Origin: Frankiaceae bacterium
GTDB lineage: Bacteria; Actinomycetota; Actinomycetes; JAFAQI01
NCBI GenBank assembly: GCA_030840525.1
Contig: JAVEEI010000189.1
Coordinates: forward strand, 1-49,527
Length of the DNA stretch: 49,527 nucleotides
Direction: 5' to 3'
A program made the translations under genes and the position numbers. The number at the start of each line of letters is the position of its first letter. Within the stretch, counting starts at the first letter, position 1. Below the pieces are notes generated by a model. That model had not been told where the DNA came from and made no database searches. It saw only the letters and a list, made by a program, of their open reading frames with translations. Below are positions 1 through 6,592 of the stretch, piece after piece.

Positions 1-593
<593 letters not shown>

Positions 594-598
594 GCACA

Positions 599-627
599 TT
601 GTTAGCACTCGATGGCCCCGAGTGCAA
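599..627 (-). promoter_or_regulatory. Candidate groEL sigma-A promoter inside CIRCE B
   Basis: Read on the minus strand, TTGCAC (622-627) is a good -35 box. Seventeen bases later TAACAA (599-604) is a fair -10 box. Both lie within or at the edge of CIRCE B. The predicted leader to the groEL ATG is about 145 nt. The -10 match is only moderate, so the start point is tentative. Confidence 0.5.
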
Positions 628-628
628 G
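602..628. promoter_or_regulatory. CIRCE operator B (HrcA site), right arm degenerate
   Basis: A perfect left arm TTAGCACTC (602-610), a 9-nt spacer, then GAGTGCAAG (620-628), which matches GAGTGCTAA at seven of nine positions. It lies 8 nt from operator A. The candidate groEL promoter falls inside this element, so HrcA bound here would block RNA polymerase directly. Confidence 0.85.
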
Positions 629-937
629 CCGCGTGCAAGCCGGGACCCCGGTTGCCCACATCGCCACAAACCGGTCACCTTTGCCGGTTCGGCTGCTGCC
701 GCACGGGGGGCACCGTAGCTTCGGTGTCACCGCCGCACCCCTCGCGTCGGTCACGCCTGCCTCGCCGAGCCCGTCCCGGCAGCGCGCGCTCATGACCCTG
801 GGACGGGACCGGGGATCCACGTACACCGGGGCGCACAGGCGCTCCTCGGGGTGAAGCCACTCTGCACCGCAGAGGGCCGGGCCACTCTTCGGCCCGAACC
901 CGACAGCTAACCCGGCAGGCGTCGGAGACGACTGCCC
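629..937. other. Gene-free leader region (309 nt)
   Basis: I see no convincing gene here on either strand. The left half (629 to about 830) should hold the promoter of the hydrolase gene, but I could not fix its -35 and -10 boxes. The right half is occupied by the riboswitch annotated separately. Confidence 0.6.
833..925 (+). ncRNA. c-di-AMP riboswitch (ydaO-yuaA type)
   Basis: The leader contains the conserved blocks of the ydaO class: a GGGGTGAAGCC stretch near 848-858, two GC hairpins (around 861-875 and 876-895), then CCGAACCCGACAGCTAACC (894-912) and GGCAGGCGTCGG (912-925). In actinomycetes this riboswitch characteristically precedes genes for resuscitation-promoting factors and NlpC/P60 cell-wall hydrolases. 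That is exactly the gene that follows, 13 nt downstream. Known members switch the downstream gene off when cyclic di-AMP is bound. The 5' boundary is approximate. Confidence 0.85.
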
Positions 938-1474
938 ATGTTCGGTACCCCTGTGCGCGCCCGCCTGCGCGCTCCGTTCGCCCAGCGCCTACGCGCCGCC
1001 GCCGTCACCGTCGCGGTCACCGGCGGCCTGCTCGCCACCAGCGCCGCCGTCACCGCGCCGACCGCCTCGGCCGCGGTCGTCAGCTACTACAGCAACGCGC
1101 CCGCGGGATCGTGGAACTACAAGGTCAACCAGGTCATCTACCAAGCGCAGCCCCAGCTCGGCAAGCCCTACCGGTACGGCGCGGCCGGCCCGAGCGCGTT
1201 CGACTGCTCCGGCCTCGTGCAGTTCGTCTACCACCGGGCGCTGGGCTACCGGCTGCCGCGGACCGCGGCCGAGCAGTACCACGCCTCGCGACACATCTCC
1301 CGCGCGTCGCTGCGGGTCGGCGACCTCGTGTTCGTGCGGTACGGCAGCTACATCAGCCACGTCGGGATCTACGCCGGGCACGGCTACTGGTGGGTGGCGC
1401 CGCACACCGGCACCGTGGTGAAGCTGCAGCGCATCTACACGTCGAGCGTCGTGTACGGCCGCGTCATCCACTAG
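938..1474 (+). CDS. Secreted NlpC/P60 peptidoglycan endopeptidase
   Basis: Exported cysteine peptidase expected to cut D-Glu/meso-DAP-type bonds in peptidoglycan stem peptides. It has 178 residues: a Sec signal peptide (basic residues 8-20, hydrophobic 21-40, cleavage likely after TASA near 45), then a single NlpC/P60 domain with no extra wall-binding module. The catalytic Cys is in FDCSGLVQF (Cys90), the His in SHVGIYAG (His141), and a polar residue is supplied by APHTG (His156). The ATG at 938 has GGAG 10 nt upstream at the end of the c-di-AMP riboswitch, so expression probably responds to cyclic di-AMP. It stands alone and is followed by a hairpin. Confidence 0.93.
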   Translation: MFGTPVRARLRAPFAQRLRAAAVTVAVTGGLLATSAAVTAPTASAAVVSYYSNAPAGSWNYKVNQVIYQAQPQLGKPYRYGAAGPSAFDCSGLVQFVYHRALGYRLPRTAAEQYHASRHISRASLRVGDLVFVRYGSYISHVGIYAGHGYWWVAPHTGTVVKLQRIYTSSVVYGRVIH

Positions 1475-1534
1475 CCGAGACACGAGTACAGCCGCGCACG
1501 CAGCGACAGGTCGGCCATCGCGGGGTCGGGCTGG

Positions 1535-1559
1535 CGACGCGGAAGATTATTCCGCGTCG
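1535..1559. terminator. Perfect 10-bp hairpin between NlpC/P60 and sigma-factor genes
   Basis: Arms CGACGCGGAA (1535-1544) and TTCCGCGTCG (1550-1559) enclose the 5-nt loop GATTA. It sits 60 nt after the hydrolase stop and 73 nt before the sigma-factor start. There is no T-run, which is common for actinobacterial terminators. A dyad operator for the downstream sigma gene is the alternative reading. Confidence 0.55.
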
Positions 1560-1631
1560 TGTCACCCGTTGGCGCCCTCAGCACGTTGTAGTAGTGAGCC
1601 GAAAAGGTTCGCGGGGGAGCGGAGGTCGACG

Positions 1632-2114
1632 GTGGTCAGCGGCCCCGATTTCGATCGAGCCTTCCCGGAACTGTTCGCGACCTCCTACCGCGTCGCGTTC
1701 CGGGTGCTCGGCTCCGCGTCCGAGGCTGAGGACATCGCGCAGGAGACGTTGACCCGGGCGTTCGTACGGTGGCAGCGGGTCGAGGATCACGCAGGCGCGT
1801 GGGTCGCGACGGTTGCCTTCCGTCTGGCCGTCGATGCGGGGCGCCGTCAGAACCGCCACCCATCGGTGGAGTTGCGCGATGCGTCGGCCGTCACTGGGGA
1901 TTGGGACCAACGGATGGATCTTCGAGCGGCGCTCAGGCGTCTCCCGAAACGACAGCAGCAGGCGTTGGCATGCCGGTACCTCGCCGGGCTTCCCGATGAA
2001 GAAACTGCGCGGCTGCTGGGAATCACCGTCGGCTCTGTCAAGCAGCACGCGGCACGAGGCTTGGCGGCGTTGCGCGCCGTCGCGCTGAGCACGGAGGACA
2101 ACTGCCATGCCTGA
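1632..2114 (+). CDS. ECF sigma factor, SigE-family small type
   Basis: RNA polymerase sigma factor of the extracytoplasmic-function class, 160 residues. Region 2 spans about residues 8-75, with the polymerase-binding and -10 recognition block SEAEDIAQETLTRAFVRW. Region 4 spans about 97-150, with LPKRQQQALACRYLAGL and the helix-turn-helix PDEETARLLGITVGSVKQH. I chose the GTG at 1632 because GGAGG lies 6 nt upstream (1621-1625); an in-frame TTG at 1569 has no ribosome site. The stop overlaps the next gene by 8 nt, so the two are translationally coupled. The partner is a membrane protein, the usual arrangement for a sigma factor and its regulator. Confidence 0.92.
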   Translation: MVSGPDFDRAFPELFATSYRVAFRVLGSASEAEDIAQETLTRAFVRWQRVEDHAGAWVATVAFRLAVDAGRRQNRHPSVELRDASAVTGDWDQRMDLRAALRRLPKRQQQALACRYLAGLPDEETARLLGITVGSVKQHAARGLAALRAVALSTEDNCHA

Positions 2115-2982
2115 GTTCTTCGACGAACCTCGGAATCTGCCGGATCCGGTCGAGTTCCTTCGCGCCGTGCAGCAGAAGGGCGCGAAGCGCCGTCGTACCC
2201 GGCGGCTCGCCATGGCAACAGCAGGCGGTGTCCTCGCCGTTGCTGCCGGCAGCGTGGCGATAGCGGCGCCACACCTCGGCGGCCATCCCGCGCCGGACGT
2301 TTTGCGGGCGCAGCCCACGCCGTCCCCGACGTCGGCACCAGCGTCCGTCACACCCTCACCCTCGCCGTCCCACCCACACTCGCCGGCACGGCCGAAGCAT
2401 TCTCCGACGCCGCCACCTCCCGCGCCCAAGCACGAGTCGGGGACGGTCGTGACGCCGTACGACCCGTGGGGCCCGTCGGGCGAGTTGCGCCCAGGGATCC
2501 ACATCGCGACCAGTGTCAGCGGTAGGTGTACGGATCGAGCCGCTGACGCGCCCGTCTACGCATGCGCGCCCAATTCCGGAACGACCTACTACAGATGCTG
2601 GGTCCGGGCCGGGAGTTCGCCGACGCAGGTCGCCTGCGACATCGATTACTCCACGCGGGTCGTGATGATGACGGTTCGGGGCGCGCTGCCGGGGCCAGGA
2701 AAGTACTCGTCCGGCGAGATTCTCCTGCCGCGCCTGATACTCGCGGACGGGACTCGGTGCGGGTTGATCTGGGGTACGGGGGGGTCGCCTGTTCGCGGTG
2801 TCCCGATGAACTACGGCTGCGCTTCAGCCGACGGCACCTCCCAGTTCTACGCCGGCGGCCTAGACGACTCGGGTCCCCGATGGACGATCAAGATCGCTCC
2901 GAAGTGTCTGGACCAGCCCCCGTATTCGTGTCCGCGCAACGGACCGCTGTTCACGGTGGACGTGTCCCGCGTCTGGCGGTAG
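2107..2982 (+). CDS. Single-pass membrane protein, putative anti-sigma partner with Cys-rich exported domain
   Basis: Not recognised as a named family. It has 291 residues: an N-terminal cytoplasmic segment of about 33 residues ending in a basic cluster (KRRRTRR), one membrane segment (about 34-54), a Pro/Ser/Thr linker (about 66-110), then an extracytoplasmic domain of about 180 residues with eight cysteines that could form four disulfides. No zinc HxxxCxxC anti-sigma motif is seen in the short cytoplasmic part. The 8-nt overlap with the sigma gene and the membrane topology suggest it senses an external signal and controls that sigma factor, but this is inference. It could instead be a wall-associated effector in the sigma regulon. 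Confidence 0.75.
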   Translation: MPEFFDEPRNLPDPVEFLRAVQQKGAKRRRTRRLAMATAGGVLAVAAGSVAIAAPHLGGHPAPDVLRAQPTPSPTSAPASVTPSPSPSHPHSPARPKHSPTPPPPAPKHESGTVVTPYDPWGPSGELRPGIHIATSVSGRCTDRAADAPVYACAPNSGTTYYRCWVRAGSSPTQVACDIDYSTRVVMMTVRGALPGPGKYSSGEILLPRLILADGTRCGLIWGTGGSPVRGVPMNYGCASADGTSQFYAGGLDDSGPRWTIKIAPKCLDQPPYSCPRNGPLFTVDVSRVWR

Positions 2983-3029
2983 CAACGGAGGACCCGGCGG
3001 CCGCAGGATAGCCGCCCGTCGGCCCTGGC

Positions 3030-3308
3030 TCAGCCGCCGGCGACGGCCGGGATGATCGACACCGTCACACCGTCGGGCGTCGGTGTCTGCAGGCCGCCGG
3101 CGAACCGCACGTCTTCGTCACCGACGTAGAGGTTGACGAACCGGCGCAGCTTGCCGTCGTCGTCGAGCACCCGCGCCCGGATGCCCGGGTGGTTGGCCTC
3201 CAGCGCGTCGAGCAGCTCGGTCAGCGTCGCGGCGCCGTCGACCGACACCTCCGACTCGCCGCCGGTGTACGACCGCAGGATCGTCGGCACCCGCACCGTG
3301 ACCGCCAT
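3030..3308 (-). CDS. MoaD/ThiS/CysO-like sulfur-carrier protein
   Basis: Small beta-grasp protein of 92 residues ending in Ala-Gly-Gly. The C-terminal Gly-Gly is the mark of sulfur carriers, which are adenylylated and converted to a C-terminal thiocarboxylate by a MoeB/MoeZ/ThiF-type enzyme. The sequence carries the MoaD/CysO signatures FVNLYVGDEDVRF (about 56-68) and the terminal GVTVSIIPAVAGG. The ATG at 3306-3308 directly abuts the stop of the threonine-synthase-like gene, so the two are co-transcribed under the SAM riboswitch upstream. No activating enzyme, cysteine synthase CysM or JAMM protease (Mec) is nearby, which separates it from the mycobacterial cysO-cysM-mec locus. A role in delivering sulfur for homocysteine or methionine is my inference. 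Confidence 0.88.
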   Translation of the reverse strand: MAVTVRVPTILRSYTGGESEVSVDGAATLTELLDALEANHPGIRARVLDDDGKLRRFVNLYVGDEDVRFAGGLQTPTPDGVTVSIIPAVAGG

Positions 3309-4553
3309 CTACGCCACCCCCGCCGCGCGGAACGCGGCCAGCGACGGCGCGATCGTCACCGTCGGCTTCGCGACCGGCGCCACCGCGTCGAGCGTCTTCA
3401 ACCCGTCGCCGGTGTTGAGGATCACCGTCTCCGCGGCCGGGTCGAGCTGGCCGGACGCAAGCAGCGCCTGCAACGTCGCGACCGTGACACCGCCCGCGGT
3501 CTCGGCGAAGATGCCCTCGGTGCGCGCGAGCAGCCGGATGCCCTCGACCACCTCGTCGTCGCTCACGTCCGCGATCGCGCCACCGGTACGCCGGACGACG
3601 TCGAGCGCGTAGATCCCATCGGCCGGGTTGCCGATCGCGAGCGACTTCGCGATCGTCGACGGCCGCACCGGCGCAACCACGTCGTGGCCCGCCTTGAACG
3701 CCGCCGACACCGGCGAGCAACCGGTCGCCTGCGCGCCGAACACGCGGTACGGCGACGCGTCCACGAGACCCAGCGCCGAGAACTCGCGCCACGCCTTGTC
3801 GACCTTCGTCAGCAGCGCGCCGGACGCGATCGGTACGACGACCTGCTCCGGCAGCCGCCACCCGAGCTGCTCGGCGATCTCGTAGCCGACCGTCTTCGAG
3901 CCCTCGGCGTAGAACGGCCGGACGTTGACGTTGACGAACGCCCAGTCCTCCTGCTCGCCGGACACCTCCGCGCACAGCCGGTTGACGTCGTCGTAGTTGC
4001 CCTCGATAGCGACGAGGGTTCCGCCGTAGACCGCGGTGGTGACGACCTTGCCGGCCTCGAGGTCGTGCGGGATGAACACGACCGAACGCATGCCGGCGCG
4101 CGCCGCCGCCGCCGCGACCGCGTTGGCGAGGTTGCCGGTCGAGGCGCACGACAGCACGGTGAAGCCGAGGGTGCGCGCGGCGGACGCGGCGACGGCGACG
4201 ACGCGGTCCTTGAACGAGTGCGTCGGGTTGCCGCTGTCGTCCTTGACCCACAACGACTTCATCCCGAGCTCGCGGGCGAGGTTGTCGGCCTTCACCAAGC
4301 GCGTGCAGCCGACTTGGAGGTCGACGACCGGAGCGGTCGGCAGCAAACCGCCGTACCGCCACATCGTCCGCGGCCCGGCCTCGATCGACTCGCGCGTCAC
4401 CCGCGCGAGCAGGCTCTCGTCGTAACCGATCTCGAGCGGCCCGAAGCACTGCTCGCAGGCATTGCCGGGGCCGAGGTCGTACGTCGCGCCGCACTCGCGA
4501 CAGGTCAGGTTGGCGGCCGCCCCGAACGTCGGACGGTCGAGCAGGGTCGTCAC
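3309..4553 (-). CDS. thrC: Threonine-synthase-family PLP enzyme; possible sulfur-carrier-dependent homocysteine synthase
   Basis: PLP enzyme of fold type II, 414 residues. The N-terminus has a zinc ribbon (Cys18, Cys21, Cys33, Cys36). PLP Lys115 lies in NPTHSFKDRV, and the phosphate-binding loop is CASTGNLANA. Classical members convert O-phosphohomoserine to threonine. Two context features point elsewhere: a SAM-I riboswitch, which normally controls methionine and sulfur genes, sits between a divergent gene and this start, and a sulfur-carrier gene follows with no gap. I recall reports of threonine-synthase homologues in Streptomyces that make homocysteine from O-phosphohomoserine and a carrier thiocarboxylate. 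Sequence alone cannot tell the two activities apart. The GTG start at 4553 lies 20 nt after the riboswitch, with an AAAGG element inside a palindrome. Confidence 0.9.
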   Translation of the reverse strand: MTTLLDRPTFGAAANLTCRECGATYDLGPGNACEQCFGPLEIGYDESLLARVTRESIEAGPRTMWRYGGLLPTAPVVDLQVGCTRLVKADNLARELGMKSLWVKDDSGNPTHSFKDRVVAVAASAARTLGFTVLSCASTGNLANAVAAAAARAGMRSVVFIPHDLEAGKVVTTAVYGGTLVAIEGNYDDVNRLCAEVSGEQEDWAFVNVNVRPFYAEGSKTVGYEIAEQLGWRLPEQVVVPIASGALLTKVDKAWREFSALGLVDASPYRVFGAQATGCSPVSAAFKAGHDVVAPVRPSTIAKSLAIGNPADGIYALDVVRRTGGAIADVSDDEVVEGIRLLARTEGIFAETAGGVTVATLQALLASGQLDPAAETVILNTGDGLKTLDAVAPVAKPTVTIAPSLAAFRAAGVA

Positions 4554-4573
4554 AGCGAAAGGCGCCTTTCTCG

Positions 4574-4678
4574 CTCATCTTTCCCGGAGGCGGTCGCCTG
4601 CGGGCCGGAGTTGGCACCTGTCACGAGGACGGTTGCCGGGGCTTCAACGGGCCGGTCCCTCTGCCCCTCTTGATGAGG
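4574..4678 (-). ncRNA. SAM-I (S-box) riboswitch
   Basis: Read on the minus strand, it opens with CTCATCAAGAGGGGCAGAGG (P1 and kink-turn side), then GGACCGGCCCGTTGAAGCC and CCCCGGCAACC, then GGTGCCAACTCC, and closes with GAAAGATGAG, which pairs back to the 5' CTCATC. These are the hallmark blocks of the SAM-I class. A 14-nt palindrome, GAAAGGCGCCTTTC (4557-4570), lies between the aptamer and the GTG at 4553 and contains the only Shine-Dalgarno-like AAAGG, suggesting translational control. Confidence 0.93.
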
Positions 4679-4710
4679 TCGTGCATATTGCGTATGCGAG
4701 TGTCGCACAT

Positions 4711-5640
4711 ATGGACGCGGCGACGCACACGTGGTTCGCACGGCGTACGTCGCACGCGCGCGACTGGCCGGTCCCGCGACTCCTTGCCGCGAAAGGCGAC
4801 ACGACGGTCAGCGTCGTACTCCCCGCGCTCAACGAAGCCGCGACGGTCGGCCGCATCGTGCAACGGATCCTGCCGCTGCCGGTCGTCGACGAAGTCGTCG
4901 TCATGGACTCGGGGTCGACCGACGAGACGGTCGCCGTCGCGGCCGCCGCGGGTGCGCGAGTGGTACGCCGCGAGGACGTTCTAACGCAGTTCGCGCCGCG
5001 ACCCGGCAAGGGCGAGGTGCTCTGGCGCTCGCTCGCCGCGACCTCCGGCGACATCGTGTGTTTCGTCGACAGCGACCTGCGCGACTTCGCGCCGAGCTTC
5101 GTCACCGGACTGCTCGGTCCGCTGCTCACCGACCCGTCGGTGCAGTTCGTGAAGGCGACGTACGACCGCGCCCTGCGCAGCGGCGAGCACGAGCTGCCGA
5201 CCGGCGGTGGCCGTGTCACCGAGCTCGTCGCGCGGCCGTTGCTCGCGTTGCACTGGCCCGCGCTGTCCGGCTTCGTGCAGCCGCTCGGCGGCGAGTACGC
5301 CGCCCGCCGGTCGTTGCTCGAGCAGTTGCCGTTTCCCTGCGGGTACGGCGTCGAGTTCGGCCTGCTCGTCGACACGTTCCACCGCGTCGGGCTCGACGCC
5401 ATGGCGCAAGTGGACCTGTCCCGTCGCAAGCACCGCAACGCCGACCTGCACAAGCTCGGGCAGATGGCGGTCGAGATCCTGCAGGTCGCGCAGGCGCGGC
5501 TCGGCCGGGGATTTCCGGCGCCGGTCGAGCTGACCCAGTTCGTCCGCGACGGGTCCGGCTACCGCCTCGTCACGACCGACATGACCGAGTACGAGCGGCC
5601 GCCGATCGTCACGGTCGAGGGCTATTCGCGTCGGCGGTGA
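4711..5640 (+). CDS. gpgS: Glucosyl-3-phosphoglycerate synthase
   Basis: GT81-family glycosyltransferase, 309 residues. It transfers glucose from an NDP-glucose to 3-phosphoglycerate, the first step to glucosylglycerate and, in mycobacteria, methylglucose lipopolysaccharides. The GT-A fold is evident: SVVLPALNEAATVGRIV (34-50), the metal-binding DSD (120-122, in FVDSDLRDF), the nucleotide-side RPGKGEVLWR (97-106) and the acceptor-site LSGFVQPLGGEYAARR. The ATG at 4711 gives the family N-terminus WFARRTSHARDWPVPRLL; a GTG at 4681 in the same frame is less likely. No Shine-Dalgarno is seen. GAGTGT 7 nt before the ATG could be the -10 of a leaderless mRNA. The 3' end overlaps the convergent CDF gene by 32 nt. 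Confidence 0.93.
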   Translation: MDAATHTWFARRTSHARDWPVPRLLAAKGDTTVSVVLPALNEAATVGRIVQRILPLPVVDEVVVMDSGSTDETVAVAAAAGARVVRREDVLTQFAPRPGKGEVLWRSLAATSGDIVCFVDSDLRDFAPSFVTGLLGPLLTDPSVQFVKATYDRALRSGEHELPTGGGRVTELVARPLLALHWPALSGFVQPLGGEYAARRSLLEQLPFPCGYGVEFGLLVDTFHRVGLDAMAQVDLSRRKHRNADLHKLGQMAVEILQVAQARLGRGFPAPVELTQFVRDGSGYRLVTTDMTEYERPPIVTVEGYSRRR

Positions 5641-6547
5641 TGTCGAGGAAGAAGTGCCGCACGAACGGGTGCTCGGCGAGGATCTCCCTTTCCATCTCGC
5701 GAGCCAGCGCCTCGACCTGGCCGGCGGTGATGTCGTCGTCGAGGTCGATCCGCGCCGCGACGAGAACCTGGCCGCGGCCGATCACCATCGTCAGCAGCTC
5801 GTCGACGGCGTCGACCTCGGGGTGCGCTTCGAGCAACGCGCGCACGCCTTCCTGTAACCGCGGGTCCGCTGCTTCGCCGACGATGAGGCTGCGGTTCTCC
5901 CGGCCGAGCGCGACCGCGACGACGGTGAGGAGCAGCCCGATCGCGATGGACGCGAGACCGTCCCACATCGCGTTGTGCGTCGCCTCATGCAACGCGACAC
6001 CGGTGCCAGCCACCACGAGGCCGGCGAGTGCCGCCGTGTCCTCGAAGAACACCGTCGTCGCGGCCGGGTCGGTCGTGGCCCACAACTGGTCGCGCATCGT
6101 CCGGCCGACCTTCGTCGCGTCGGCGTGCAGTTGTGCGCGCGCTTGCAGCCACGACACCGACTCGAGCACGAACGACACGGCCAGCACGACGTACGTGAGG
6201 GTGAAGTGGCCGCCCTCGCCGTGCCCGCCGGCGCGGAGCTCGTTGACGCCTTGAAGGACCGAGAAGACGCCACCGCCGACGAAGATGCCGACCGCCGCGA
6301 GCAGCGTCCAGAAGTAGCGCTCCCGCCCGTACCCGAACGGATGGTGTTCGTCGGCCGGCCGGTCGCTGCGCCGTACCGCGACCAGCAGCAGGACTTCGTT
6401 CATCGTGTCGGCGACGGAGTGCGCGGCCTCGGAGACCATCGCGGCCGACCCGGAGAGCGCACCGGCGACGCCTTTGGCGATGGCGATCCCGAGGTTCGCG
6501 AAGATCGCGACGACGACGGTGAAGGTGCTGTCCTGCTCGTCGGCCAC
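5609..6547 (-). CDS. Cation diffusion facilitator (CDF) family transporter
   Basis: Membrane protein of about 312 residues exporting a divalent cation such as Zn2+, Co2+, Mn2+ or Fe2+ by proton antiport. About six hydrophobic segments are seen, with the family motif AAMVSEAAHSVADTMNEVLL in TM2, DEHHPFGYGRERYFW after it, and the paired site DGLASIAIG in TM5. A short cytoplasmic C-terminal domain (about 210-305) follows. The GTG at 6547 is favoured because CACAGT lies 7 nt upstream as a leaderless -10; the next in-frame GTG codons are at 6556 and 6598, the latter overlapping otsA. It diverges from otsA and converges on gpgS. The metal cannot be assigned. Confidence 0.88.
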   Translation of the reverse strand: MADEQDSTFTVVVAIFANLGIAIAKGVAGALSGSAAMVSEAAHSVADTMNEVLLLVAVRRSDRPADEHHPFGYGRERYFWTLLAAVGIFVGGGVFSVLQGVNELRAGGHGEGGHFTLTYVVLAVSFVLESVSWLQARAQLHADATKVGRTMRDQLWATTDPAATTVFFEDTAALAGLVVAGTGVALHEATHNAMWDGLASIAIGLLLTVVAVALGRENRSLIVGEAADPRLQEGVRALLEAHPEVDAVDELLTMVIGRGQVLVAARIDLDDDITAGQVEALAREMEREILAEHPFVRHFFLDITADANSPRP

Positions 6548-6578
6548 GACGACCACTGTGCCGTACTCGCGTCGCCGA

Positions 6579-6592
6579 TACGCTCCCCGGCG
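6579..6592 (+). promoter_or_regulatory. Leaderless promoter -10 element of otsA
   Basis: TACGCT (6579-6584) fits the TANNNT -10 rule and is followed by seven bases and then the GTG start at 6592. There is no Shine-Dalgarno. The spacing predicts transcription starting on the G of GTG. Confidence 0.6.

Noticed and set aside
3118..4617. A long minus-strand reading frame of 499 codons overlapping the threonine-synthase-like gene
   Set aside because: Its product is Arg/Gly-rich low-complexity sequence with no domain, the usual shadow of a high-GC gene; the zinc ribbon and PLP motifs lie in the other frame.
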